Part shown: positions 1-7,488 of the stretch, piece by piece
Layout of the letters: each line of letters starts with the position of its first letter
How positions within the stretch are numbered: the first letter of the stretch is position 1
From: an uncultured Agitococcus sp.
Lineage (GTDB): Bacteria > Pseudomonadota > Gammaproteobacteria > Pseudomonadales > Moraxellaceae
Assembly: GCF_937920075.1 (NCBI RefSeq)
Contig: NZ_CALETI010000272.1
Location: 1 to 19,318 of the forward strand
Length of the DNA: 19,318 nucleotides
Direction: 5' to 3'
Notes under the pieces: model-generated
Seen by the model: the letters and a program-made list of their open reading frames with translations, nothing else
What the model was told of the DNA's origin: nothing
The model's database searches: none
Program-made: the position numbers and the translations under genes

Positions 1-663
1 GCTGACACCTGAGCCAAAATCTGGAAATTCGCCCCCATGTCTAAAATGTATATATTGTTTACCTATTTCAACATCTCGACAGTACCATGACTCATGTAAA
101 TCAACCGATTCGTTGATATCTGTTTTAACTAACGTAAAACCATATTGCCCAAGTTCTTTATCTAATAAATTTCGCATCCATTTTGCATAGGCTGTAGGCG
201 TAGAGGGTAGATTGCTTTCTTTATAAGCCAAGATGGCATTATCAGCTTGACTTAACTCACCTAATAACTCTTCCCAATCGTACTCTGCCCCAAAAGGTTT
301 AATTTCGCCTGTAGGAAAAAAAACCATCGTAATTTCAGTATCAACAATTATCACCTGATAATTTTGTGCCAATTTAACCAAATCACGCAGTGGTCTTTTC
401 CAATCCTCTTCTTCCCAAAACTCAATCATAATGGCTTTGGTTGTTGTGTTTTTAATTTGTTCGGCCACCTCTTTAAAAAAGAGACGACTATAATCAACAT
501 TTTTTCGATGCTGATGGAGTGCTTCTGCAAATGCCAATAAATTTTTAGATGGCTGCTTTTCTTTACGCACATAACTTATTGCTTTTGTAGATAATTCATA
601 AAAACCTTTACTTAAATCAGCCTGAGTAGCTTCCCATATGTATATTTGATGACGATTAGCCAT
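1..663 (-). CDS. Uncharacterised protein, C-terminus cut by the window edge
   Basis: The reading frame is open from an ATG at 661-663 to the window edge, 221 codons with no stop, so the 3' end lies outside. A ribosome site AAGGAAA lies about 8 nt before the ATG. The visible part is soluble, with no signal peptide or membrane segment. It begins MANRHQIYIWEATQADLSKG and is rich in Trp, Tyr, Asp and Glu, with alternating predicted helices and a hydrophobic strand-like segment (QVIIVDTEITMVFF, about residues 105-118). I do not recognise the family. The Asp/Glu/Trp-rich character is loosely like immunity or small cytosolic accessory proteins, but that is only an impression. It lies downstream of sppA on the same strand, but a strong terminator and a second hairpin separate them, so it is probably transcribed on its own. 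Confidence 0.75.
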   Translation of the reverse strand, partial: MANRHQIYIWEATQADLSKGFYELSTKAISYVRKEKQPSKNLLAFAEALHQHRKNVDYSRLFFKEVAEQIKNTTTKAIMIEFWEEEDWKRPLRDLVKLAQNYQVIIVDTEITMVFFPTGEIKPFGAEYDWEELLGELSQADNAILAYKESNLPSTPTAYAKWMRNLLDKELGQYGFTLVKTDINESVDLHESWYCRDVEIGKQYIHFRHGGEFPDFGSGVS

Positions 664-697
664 TCTTATTTTCCTTATAAACACTTTTATACAAAAA

Positions 698-738
698 AAC
701 CTATTTAACCAAAATTAACCAGCTTGGCGAAATAGGTT
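698..738 (-). repeat. Terminator-like inverted repeat ahead of the unknown gene
   Basis: AACCTATTT (698-706) is the exact reverse complement of AAATAGGTT (730-738), with 23 nt between them. Read on the minus strand, the second arm runs into seven T residues, as in an intrinsic terminator. It lies 35 bp before the start of the 1-663 gene and behind the sppA terminator. It could be a backup terminator of the rluC operon or an attenuator in the leader of the unknown gene. A TATAAT hexamer (764-759, minus) could start such a leader, but it has no good -35 partner. Confidence 0.5.
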
Positions 739-794
739 ATTAAAAGGCAAGTAAATAAATTATAAATATATCAGTACTAAAAAATTCAGACATA

Positions 795-825
795 AAAAAG
801 CCCCTTAAAAATTAAGAGGCTTTTT
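795..825 (-). terminator. Intrinsic terminator of the rluC-HAD-sppA operon
   Basis: A 14-bp stem: AAAAAGCC.CTTAA (795-808) pairs with TTAAG.GGCTTTTT (812-825) around a 3-nt loop. The single mismatch on the plus strand becomes a G-U pair in the minus-strand RNA, and the stem ends in a T run. It begins 15 bp after the sppA stop codon. Confidence 0.85.
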
Positions 826-840
826 GGGTTTAGCTAAAAA

Positions 841-1791
841 CTAACGGACTTCTAAACGATTACCCAAATCTAACTTAGCTGCAATCGTTTCACCCATGCT
901 TGCACCCAATTTACGAATTAAATTATCCATTGGGTTTTTACCTTGAGTGTAATCAACTTGCTCATCTGTGCCTGCTAATTTATTGATGGTTTTTACCGAA
1001 CCAAAACCGTCAGCTAAACCTAATTCAACCGCTTGTTGACCTGTCCAAAATAAACCCGAAAAAATTTGTGGGTCTTCTTTTAAACGTTGACCACGACCTT
1101 GTTTGACTGCGGTAATAAATTGCTGATGAATGGTGTTGAGCATTTTTTGCACATGGGCTTTTTCTTCGGCAGTAATTGGTGCCATAGGGTTCATAATTGC
1201 TTTATGCTCACCTGCGGTCATAGTACGGTCTTCAATACCCAACTTCTGAGTTAAACCTTGCACACCAAAATTAGGCATAATCACACCAATCGAACCAACC
1301 AAACTGGCAGGACTAACATAAATTTGGTCAGCAGCAGAGGCAATATAATAAGCACCTGATGCGCCAATATCGGTAATCACTGCATAAAATTTTTTATTAG
1401 GATATTTATCACGTAATTGGCGAATCGCATCATACACATAGGCTGACTGTACTGGACTTCCGCCTGGACTATTGACTCTTAACACCACTGCTTTGCTATT
1501 TTTAGCTTCAAAGGCATCGGTCAAACTACCAATTAAATCATCGGCATTGGCATCTGCCCCATCGGCAATTTCACCTTTTAGCTCTACAATTGCAACGTGA
1601 TCTGTGCTTGACTCTGTGGTCTTGCCACCATGCTTGTCGCCTGATGTTACCATTACCAAAATAACGACTAAATAAGCAAAAGTTAATAATTTAAAAACAA
1701 TGCCCCATCGACGAGCTTTGCGTTGCTCATCAATCGAAGCTAAAGCAACTTTTTCTAGCAATTGCCATTCACGACCATTATTTTCACTCAT
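841..1791 (-). CDS. sppA: Signal peptide peptidase SppA-like, S49 family serine protease
   Basis: A 316-residue membrane-anchored protease of the short (36K) SppA type, which cleaves leftover signal peptides in the membrane. Residues 1-28 are a polar, charged cytoplasmic end, and one membrane segment follows at about 29-48. The S49 domain covers about 65-280. The nucleophile is Ser145 in GASGAYYIA, and the likely general base is Lys197 in AGEHKAIMNP. The family's VNSPGG motif is at 106-111. One copy of the domain is present, unlike the double-length 67K enzyme of E. coli. The ATG at 1789-1791 follows a purine-rich GAAAGA. The gene is last in an operon, 12 nt after the HAD phosphatase gene, and a terminator follows its stop. 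Family assignment is firm; the substrate is inferred. Confidence 0.92.
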   Translation of the reverse strand: MSENNGREWQLLEKVALASIDEQRKARRWGIVFKLLTFAYLVVILVMVTSGDKHGGKTTESSTDHVAIVELKGEIADGADANADDLIGSLTDAFEAKNSKAVVLRVNSPGGSPVQSAYVYDAIRQLRDKYPNKKFYAVITDIGASGAYYIASAADQIYVSPASLVGSIGVIMPNFGVQGLTQKLGIEDRTMTAGEHKAIMNPMAPITAEEKAHVQKMLNTIHQQFITAVKQGRGQRLKEDPQIFSGLFWTGQQAVELGLADGFGSVKTINKLAGTDEQVDYTQGKNPMDNLIRKLGASMGETIAAKLDLGNRLEVR

Positions 1792-1803
1792 ATTCTTTCA
1801 ATC

Positions 1804-2451
1804 CTAAATGAGATAATCTTGTAACTGATAAATACTATCGACTATTGCCAACGGCTGATAGCCTTGTAACATATCTTTACTATGCACACCATAGGACACA
1901 GCAATCCTTGGCATGTCTAGGGCTTGAGCCATTGCCATATCATAACTGGTATCACCAATCATCACACTTTGTTCGGCGCTGCTGCCTGTATACGCTAATA
2001 ACTGGCGCAACATTAACGGATCAGGCTTTGATGCGGTTTCATCAGCACAACGTGTGGCAACAAAATAATGACCAATACCTGTTTGCGCCAACACTCTATC
2101 CAAGCCCAATCGACTTTTACCAGTGGCAATTGCCAACAAATAACCTTGTTGCTGCAATTGATCTAGCAAAGACTGTGCCCCTGTAAACAATTCACTTTTA
2201 CTGGCACTATGGGCTAAAAAATGTTTAGCATACTGTTGGCGAATTTCTTCTCGCGTGTTCAATGAGGCATGAGGAAATAATAAGGCAATTGCTTCGGGCA
2301 AGCCTAAACCAATAATATGACGAACGGCTGACACACTTGGCACAGGTTCACCTAACACTTGTGCGGCTTGCTGCATACTGTCAACAATATGTGCCACAGA
2401 ATCCATTAATGTTCCATCCCAATCAAAAATAGCAAGCTTATACGCGGGCAT
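1804..2451 (-). CDS. HAD-superfamily phosphatase, phosphoglycolate phosphatase-like
   Basis: A 215-residue HAD subfamily IA hydrolase. Motif I is FDWDGTLMDS, with nucleophile Asp10 and acid/base Asp12. The motif II Thr is at 110 (IATGKSR), the motif III Lys at 142 (SKPDP), and motif IV is GDTSYD at 166-171. The helical cap lies between motifs I and II, as in phosphoglycolate phosphatase (Gph) and PpaX. The substrate cannot be read from the sequence; relatives next to rluC in Moraxellaceae and Pseudomonas are annotated only as HAD hydrolases. I chose the ATG at 2449-2451, which overlaps the rluC end by 14 bp, because MPAYKLAIFDWDG is the usual spacing to motif I. A TTG at 2464-2466 is in frame but would add only five residues. 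It is cotranscribed with rluC and sppA. Confidence 0.9.
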   Translation of the reverse strand: MPAYKLAIFDWDGTLMDSVAHIVDSMQQAAQVLGEPVPSVSAVRHIIGLGLPEAIALLFPHASLNTREEIRQQYAKHFLAHSASKSELFTGAQSLLDQLQQQGYLLAIATGKSRLGLDRVLAQTGIGHYFVATRCADETASKPDPLMLRQLLAYTGSSAEQSVMIGDTSYDMAMAQALDMPRIAVSYGVHSKDMLQGYQPLAIVDSIYQLQDYLI

Positions 2452-3400
2452 TTCGTAATTTCTCAAGCACTTGAACTAATTCGGGGGCTAAAGGACAGTT
2501 TAATTGCAAAGGCTTTTCTTGATTGGGCAATTGCAAACTGACCTCTTGCGCATGTAAAAATAAACGATTTAAGCCCCATTTGTCCTTAGCTGTTTTGTTC
2601 AACTCATTTGAGCAATACTTTTCGTCACCCAAAATTGGATGACCTAAAAATTGAGCATGAACACGGATTTGGTGAGTACGGCCTGTTAATGGGCGTGCTT
2701 CAACTAAAGTACAATCTTCAAAACGTTCAATCACTTTAAAATGAGTTTCGGCAGCTTTACCCTCACGCGATACACGCACGACACGCTCACCTGATGCCAA
2801 ATTATTTTTATCTAAAGGTGCAGTGACTTTATGATTTGCGCCTTTTAGCTTACCTGCCAATAAAGCTAAATAGACCTTTTGCATTTTGCCATCACGTAAT
2901 TGCTCATGCAAAACACGTAACACGCTACGCTTATCAGAAATCATTAATAAACCAGATGTATCTCGGTCTAAACGATGGACTAACTCTAAAAACTCGGTTT
3001 GTGGATAAATCGCACGTAAGGCTTCAATAGCCCCATACGCTACACCGCTACCGCCATGTACAGGTAAACCAGAGGGTTTATTAAGGACAATAATGCCATC
3101 TTGACGATAAATAATGCGATTTGCCAAGGAGTTGGATAACTGCTGACTAGGCACAACCACATCTTCTTTTTCAGCCAAACGTACAGGTGGCACACGAACA
3201 ACATCACCAATTTGTAAACGATATTCAGGTTTAACACGTCCTTTGTTTACACGCACCTCTCCCGTACGCACGATACGATACACTAAGGTGCGTGGTGCGC
3301 CTTTTAACGCGGTAATTAAAAAATTGTCTAAACGTTGGCCGTCTTGATTCTCAGTAATGGTAATCAATCGAACGGCAGGGCTAGAATTACTATCAGTCAT
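2438..3400 (-). CDS. rluC: 23S rRNA pseudouridine synthase RluC
   Basis: This enzyme converts three uridines of 23S rRNA (955, 2504 and 2580 in E. coli numbering) to pseudouridine. The 320-residue length matches E. coli RluC (319). An S4 RNA-binding domain occupies about 20-80 (QRLDNFL, then the YRIVRTGEVRVNKGRVKP stretch). The RluA-type catalytic domain follows, with catalytic Asp145 in HRLDRDTSG and the later RPLTGRTHQIRVH motif at 237-249. The ATG at 3398-3400 is preferred; an upstream in-frame TTG at 3449-3451 would add 17 hydrophobic residues with no ribosome site. The site before the chosen ATG is itself weak. The gene is first in the operon with the HAD phosphatase and sppA, and divergent from rne, as in related gammaproteobacteria. 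Confidence 0.93.
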   Translation of the reverse strand: MTDSNSSPAVRLITITENQDGQRLDNFLITALKGAPRTLVYRIVRTGEVRVNKGRVKPEYRLQIGDVVRVPPVRLAEKEDVVVPSQQLSNSLANRIIYRQDGIIVLNKPSGLPVHGGSGVAYGAIEALRAIYPQTEFLELVHRLDRDTSGLLMISDKRSVLRVLHEQLRDGKMQKVYLALLAGKLKGANHKVTAPLDKNNLASGERVVRVSREGKAAETHFKVIERFEDCTLVEARPLTGRTHQIRVHAQFLGHPILGDEKYCSNELNKTAKDKWGLNRLFLHAQEVSLQLPNQEKPLQLNCPLAPELVQVLEKLRNARV

Positions 3401-3480
3401 AAAAACAATCAACTTGGATAGGAAAGTGTTTAAAAAGAGAGCAACAAACAAATAACAACAAACTAATCTGATAAAAATAG

Positions 3481-3509
3481 TGTGAGCTTTAAGCAGAGTC
3501 TGATATAGT
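3481..3509 (+). promoter_or_regulatory. Possible rne promoter
   Basis: TATAGT (3504-3509) differs from TATAAT at one position. The -35 at the right distance (TGTGAG, 3481-3486) is poor. It is favoured mainly because the dense series of inverted repeats in the rne leader begins about 12 bp downstream. Transcription from here would give a leader of about 490 nt. Confidence 0.3.
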
Positions 3510-3520
3510 CACATCTGCCG

Positions 3521-4007
3521 ACTGTTCGCGTTGCTTTAGCTAACAACCACACTGAAAGATATAGTGCGTGTTAGCACTCAATAAAATCAATGGCGAACGG
3601 ATTATATAGGCAAACAGTGTAATTTGTATGGGCTTTTTATTGCGAAAATGAACTCGCACCCCAAATTGCACACCAAGATATATATTTCACAGACGCTTTG
3701 TGGTGTAGTGAAAACAGAAACGAATTTTTTAGTACTTTCTACCAAAGCGTAGAGATACTTATACGTGTAGTTTATCCAACTAACGTGATGACCATATTAC
3801 ACTAAGACTAAATCTATTATGTCTTAGCTGAAAGAGCTTTACTGACTAACAGTGCGCTTGCTTATCAGAAAATTTCTAGCAAGAGAGTCATTTTGTCAGT
3901 CCGTTTAAGACGACACATAGTCAATAAGTAAAGTTCTCAAGCACACAGCTTGCCTCTCGTTTCTGTCCTACCCTCAAAGTGTCACTAAAATTAGGTGACA
4001 ACCACTC
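3521..4007 (+). promoter_or_regulatory. Long structured leader of rne
   Basis: This gene-free stretch before rne carries several inverted repeats. GCTAAC (3539-3544) pairs with GTTAGC (3570-3575), with further pairing of CACACT to the AGTGCGTG inside. GTTCGC (3524-3529) pairs with GCGAAC (3593-3598). A 7-bp hairpin CTAAGAC/GTCTTAG spans 3802-3827. ACTGAC/GTCAGT closes a domain at 3841-3900 that contains CTTGCT/AGCAAG (3857-3883). CAAGC/GCTTG forms a hairpin at 3938-3952. In E. coli the long rne leader folds and lets RNase E cut its own mRNA; a comparable autoregulatory role here is an inference from position and structure. It also holds the divergent rluC promoter region; no small gene is evident. 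Confidence 0.55.
3981..3999 (+). promoter_or_regulatory. Hairpin that hides the rne ribosome site
   Basis: GTCAC (3981-3985) pairs with GTGAC (3995-3999), and TAA with TTA inside, leaving a G bulge. The second arm overlaps the Shine-Dalgarno sequence AGGTGA (3993-3998), which is 9 nt before the rne ATG. Folding would mask the site, so translation may depend on opening of this hairpin. Confidence 0.5.
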
Positions 4008-7000
4008 ATGAAACGTATGTTAATTAATGCCTCACACGCCGAAGAAACGCGTGTTGCACTGGTTGATGGTCAACGCTTATATGATTTTGACCTCGAGCAT
4101 CATTCTCGTGTCCAAAAGAAAGCTAACATTTACAAAGGTCGCGTAACCCGCGTTGAGCCAAGCTTAGAAGCAGCTTTTGTTGACTTTGGTGCGGATCGTC
4201 ATGGCTTTTTACCATTAAAAGAAATTGCTCGTGAATATTTTCATCGCCAACCACGTGATGTTGGTCGTGTAACCATTCGTGATGCGATTCAAGAAGGCCA
4301 AGAAATTATTCTACAAGTTGAAAAAGAAGAGCGTGGCAACAAAGGCGCTGCTCTTTCAACGTTTATTTCTTTAGCTGGCCGTTATTTGGTGTTAATGCCC
4401 AATAATCCGCGTGCTGGTGGCATTTCTCGCCGTATTGAAGGTGAAGAGCGCGAAGAGCTCAAAGAAGCCTTAAACTCGATTACGATTCCTAATGATATGG
4501 GCGTGATTGTTCGTACCGCTGGTCTAGGCCGTAGTCCTGAAGAATTACAATGGGACTTAGACTATTTATTAACGTTATGGAAATCGATTAGCCAAGCTGC
4601 CGAACAAAGTCCAGCACCGTTCTTAATTTATCAAGAATCTAATGTCATTATTCGTGCGATTCGTGATTATTTACGTGATGATATTGATGAAGTTTTGATT
4701 GATAGCGAAGCTGCTTATAATCAAGCGATTGATTTTGTTCGTCAAGTGATGCCTCACTTCCAAAACAAAATTAAACTATATCGCGATACTGTGCCGTTGT
4801 TTAATCGCTATCAAATTGAAAGCCAAATCGAAACCGCTTATCAACGTGAAGTGAAATTACCTTCTGGTGGTTCTATTGTTATTGACCCAACCGAAGCTTT
4901 AGTGTCGATTGATATCAACTCTTCACGCTCTACCAAAGGCGGTGATATTGAAGAAACCGCGTTAAACACCAACCTTGAAGCAGCCGAAGAAATTGCCCGT
5001 CAATTACGTTTGCGTGATATTGGCGGTTTAATTGTCATTGACTTTATTGACATGACACCACCAAAACATCAGCGTATGGTTGAAGACAAATTACGTGATG
5101 CTTTAGCGATGGACAGAGCGCGTGTACAAGTGGGTCGTATTTCACGTTTTGGTTTATTAGAGTTATCTCGTCAACGTTTGCGCCCTTCTTTAGAAGAAAC
5201 CACTGGTTTAGTTTGTCCACGTTGTAATGGAACTGGCGTAATTCGTGACGTACGCTCTTTAGCCTTATCCATCATGCGCGTCATTGAAGAAGAAGTGTTA
5301 AAAGATCGTAGTGCCGAAATTCATGCACAAGTACCTGTGACGGTTGCCACTTTCTTATTAAATGAAAAACGTGCAGCGATTAGTGCTTTAGAGGCTCGTA
5401 GTGGTGTGCGAATTATTATTCTGCCAAATCCACACTTAGAAACACCCCATTATGATGTGTCACGTTTGCGTGATGACCATAGTGATGAAGATTATGAAGC
5501 GCCAGCCTCTTTCCAACAAGTCGAAAATTTCCGTCCTGTTTTAGAAGATAATGGCTTATATAATACTGAAGAGAAGATTCAAACTCGCCGTCAAGAAGCT
5601 GCGGTAAAAATGGTACAACCTGAAACTCAAGCACCTGTACCACGTGCCACAACACCAACACAAGTGATTACACGCCAAGAAAAAGAAGAGTCCAAAACTG
5701 GTTTCTTTGCATGGCATGCTAATTTATTTAGTGGTGTAAGTGAATTGGCTAACGAGATTGATAGCAAATTAGCCGTTTCTCGTCCTGCACCAAGTTATAA
5801 CAACAGTGAAAACTTTGTTCCTAACGACAATGCTCGTCCTCAACGTCCTCAACGTGAAAACCGTACTAATCGTGCCGAACCTGAGTTCCGTATGGAAAAT
5901 CGTGACGTTGCACCAACACGCCAAACACGTGTCGAGATCGAAGCAACTCCAGCACCTATTCGCGAACCACGCCCTCAACGTGAACGTCCTCAACGTGTAG
6001 AGCAAGACTTCCGTTCAGAACATCATGTCAATGTTTCACCACGTCAAGTACGCCATACAGAAGTGGTTGAACCAATTACACCACCAGTACGTGAGCCACG
6101 TCCTCAACGTGAACGCCCTCAACGTGAAAACCGTACTAATCGTGCTGATGCTTTAGAGGTTAATTCTGCTGCGTTAGCGATTGATGCCCCTGTTGCACCT
6201 ATTGCTGAGCAAGAAGAACAACGTCGTCCACGTCGTGAACGTCCAAGTGGTCATGGCTTTAATCGTCGTCAACGTCCACCACGTGAACGTGATGCTCAAG
6301 TTTTATCTGAGACCACCTTTGATGCTACTGTGCCAGACAGCAATGTTGCGCCAGTTGCTTTTGAACCAATTACGGCTGAGTTAGTCACTGCTAGCGATGA
6401 CATGCCAGTCGTTGTTGAGCCTGTTAGCTCTCAAGAAATTGTGATTGCGAGTGAAGCAACTGTAGAAGTGGCTCTACCAGAAGCAGCCGTAGAGACTAGC
6501 AACGAGGCTCCTGAAGCTGTTGCAGAAAATACAGCCCAAACAACAGTGACTCATGTTGATAGCGAAGTAATAACACCTGAAGCAACGGTAAAAGCTGAAG
6601 AAGTTGTTGCACCAGTCATTGAGACAACTGTTATTGAAGCAGCCCCTACTCGCGCGGCAAATGATCCTCGTGAGCGTCGTCGCCGTGAGCGTGAGGCTGC
6701 TGAACGTGCTGCACGCGAAGAAGCAGAGCGTTTAGTTGCCGAGCAAGCAGCCAAGGAAGCCGCTGAACGTTTAGCCATTGAACTCGCTGCTTTAGCAGCA
6801 GAACAGGCTCAAAAAACGCAAGCTACACCTGCTGTAATGCCAGAAGCAACTTGGCGTACTGTTGGTGAGTTTATTGCTGCATTTACCCCAGAGGTTAAGG
6901 CAATTACTGGCGCGGAAGTTGTTAGTGCATTTATGGTTGCACAAAAGAAACAGCAAGAAATCGCTGCTGCCATTGCTCAAACAGAAGCTACTCCTCCTGT

Positions 7001-7241
7001 TGCCGAAGAAACAACAACTATCACGGAAGTTTTAGTTGACACTACTGTTGCTGAGCCAGTTGTGGAGGTTATTGCAAATAGTGAAGATGCTTCTGCTGCT
7101 ATTAGCTTACCTGTCAGCAGTACATGGTACACAGTCGGTGAATTTATTGCTGCTTTTATTCCTGACGCCAAGCCTACAACAGGCACTGAAATTGTCAGTG
7201 CTTTTATGCTTGCTCAGAAAAAGCAACAAGAGCTAGGCTAG
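4008..7241 (+). CDS. rne: Ribonuclease E
   Basis: The main endoribonuclease of mRNA decay and tRNA/rRNA processing, and scaffold of the degradosome. It has 1077 residues (E. coli 1061). The catalytic half holds the S1 domain (about 35-115), the DNase I-like domain with the two magnesium-binding residues Asp302 (VSIDINS) and Asp345 (VIDFIDM), and the zinc link CPRC (Cys403, Cys406). These positions lie one residue from E. coli. The tail after about 510 is disordered and low in similarity: a possible membrane-binding helix (GFFAWHANLF, 565-574), arginine-rich RNA-binding blocks (about 610-765) with repeated PRPQRERPQR units, an acidic stretch, a charged Arg/Glu/Ala coiled coil (about 885-937), and two copies of a 37-residue motif at 948-984 and 1039-1075. 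The ATG follows AGGTGA. The gene stands alone and is divergent from rluC. Confidence 0.97.
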   Translation: MKRMLINASHAEETRVALVDGQRLYDFDLEHHSRVQKKANIYKGRVTRVEPSLEAAFVDFGADRHGFLPLKEIAREYFHRQPRDVGRVTIRDAIQEGQEIILQVEKEERGNKGAALSTFISLAGRYLVLMPNNPRAGGISRRIEGEEREELKEALNSITIPNDMGVIVRTAGLGRSPEELQWDLDYLLTLWKSISQAAEQSPAPFLIYQESNVIIRAIRDYLRDDIDEVLIDSEAAYNQAIDFVRQVMPHFQNKIKLYRDTVPLFNRYQIESQIETAYQREVKLPSGGSIVIDPTEALVSIDINSSRSTKGGDIEETALNTNLEAAEEIARQLRLRDIGGLIVIDFIDMTPPKHQRMVEDKLRDALAMDRARVQVGRISRFGLLELSRQRLRPSLEETTGLVCPRCNGTGVIRDVRSLALSIMRVIEEEVLKDRSAEIHAQVPVTVATFLLNEKRAAISALEARSGVRIIILPNPHLETPHYDVSRLRDDHSDEDYEAPASFQQVENFRPVLEDNGLYNTEEKIQTRRQEAAVKMVQPETQAPVPRATTPTQVITRQEKEESKTGFFAWHANLFSGVSELANEIDSKLAVSRPAPSYNNSENFVPNDNARPQRPQRENRTNRAEPEFRMENRDVAPTRQTRVEIEATPAPIREPRPQRERPQRVEQDFRSEHHVNVSPRQVRHTEVVEPITPPVREPRPQRERPQRENRTNRADALEVNSAALAIDAPVAPIAEQEEQRRPRRERPSGHGFNRRQRPPRERDAQVLSETTFDATVPDSNVAPVAFEPITAELVTASDDMPVVVEPVSSQEIVIASEATVEVALPEAAVETSNEAPEAVAENTAQTTVTHVDSEVITPEATVKAEEVVAPVIETTVIEAAPTRAANDPRERRRREREAAERAAREEAERLVAEQAAKEAAERLAIELAALAAEQAQKTQATPAVMPEATWRTVGEFIAAFTPEVKAITGAEVVSAFMVAQKKQQEIAAAIAQTEATPPVAEETTTITEVLVDTTVAEPVVEVIANSEDASAAISLPVSSTWYTVGEFIAAFIPDAKPTTGTEIVSAFMLAQKKQQELG
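5847..6145 (+). repeat. Direct repeats in the arginine-rich tail of rne
   Basis: An identical 29-nt stretch occurs at 5847-5875 and 6117-6145, exactly 90 codons apart, encoding PQRENRTNRA. Between and around them lie diverged copies of the PRPQRERPQR unit (about 5970-5998 and 6096-6124). The repeats keep the reading frame, so their number could change without breaking the gene. Confidence 0.8.
6849..7232 (+). repeat. Duplicated 37-codon motif at the rne 3' end
   Basis: The segments 6849-6959 and 7122-7232 encode two forms of TW.TVGEFIAAF.P with a shared end SAFM.AQKKQQE. By my count 28 of 37 residues are identical. The last copy ends two residues before the stop. They are separated by an acidic, Thr/Val/Ala-rich linker of about 54 residues. 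Confidence 0.9.
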
Positions 7242-7250
7242 TACGCTGCT

Positions 7251-7282
7251 AAACACACGGTGTTATGTAACGCCGTGTGTTT
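7251..7282 (+). terminator. Hairpin behind rne
   Basis: AAACACACGG (7251-7260) pairs with CCGTGTGTTT (7273-7282), and GTTA with TAAC inside. The long stem begins 10 bp after the rne stop. It has no real T run, so it is more likely an mRNA 3' stabiliser or first stop signal ahead of the stronger terminator 20 bp further on. Confidence 0.6.
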
Positions 7283-7303
7283 AATCGTCTATCAAAAATA
7301 AAT

Positions 7304-7335
7304 AAAAAAGCCCATGAAAAATCATGGGCTTTTTT
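7304..7335. terminator. Bidirectional intrinsic terminator between rne and tRNA-Ser
   Basis: Perfect 14-bp stem with A6 on one side and T6 on the other (AAAAAAGCCCATGA / TCATGGGCTTTTTT, loop AAAA). It serves rne on the plus strand and tRNA-Ser on the minus strand. Confidence 0.92.
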
Positions 7336-7342
7336 ATTTATC

Positions 7343-7435
7343 TGGCGGAGAGAAAGGGATTTGAACCCTTGATAGGAGTATAACCCCTATGCCGAATTTC
7401 GAGTCCGGTGCATTCAACCACTCTGCCACCTCTCC
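7343..7435 (-). tRNA. tRNA-Ser, anticodon CGA
   Basis: A 93-nt class II tRNA with a long variable arm. The acceptor stem starts GGAGAGG, the anticodon loop is CTCGAAA between CCGGA and TTCGG (anticodon CGA, reading UCG), and the T arm is GGGTTCAAATCCC. The 3' CCA is encoded (7343-7345). It has its own promoter and ends at the shared terminator 8 bp further on. Confidence 0.95.
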
Positions 7436-7447
7436 GTAAGGCGATGT

Positions 7448-7476
7448 AATATATAGATATTTTTCCCAACTTTCAA
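7448..7476 (-). promoter_or_regulatory. Promoter of tRNA-Ser
   Basis: On the minus strand, -35 TTGAAA (7476-7471) and -10 TATATT (7453-7448) are separated by exactly 17 nt. The stretch after the -10 (CATCGCC) is GC-rich, as in stable-RNA promoters under stringent control. The predicted start is a few bases before the tRNA 5' end. Confidence 0.75.
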
Positions 7477-7488
7477 GAAAAAGAATAT

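Noticed and set aside
1845..2186. A 113-codon plus-strand frame over the HAD phosphatase gene
   Set aside because: It lies wholly opposite a gene with all four HAD motifs, and its product is rich in His, Tyr and Gln, as expected from antisense reading.
5836..6145. CRISPR-like repeat array
   Set aside because: The repeats are in-frame protein-coding repeats of rne with irregular spacing and no constant spacer length.
6551..6778. Open frames on the minus strand within the rne tail, for example a 75-codon Ala/Ser/Arg-rich one
   Set aside because: They are antisense images of the Glu/Arg/Ala-rich codons of rne; no ribosome site, and the composition is a by-product of the sense strand.
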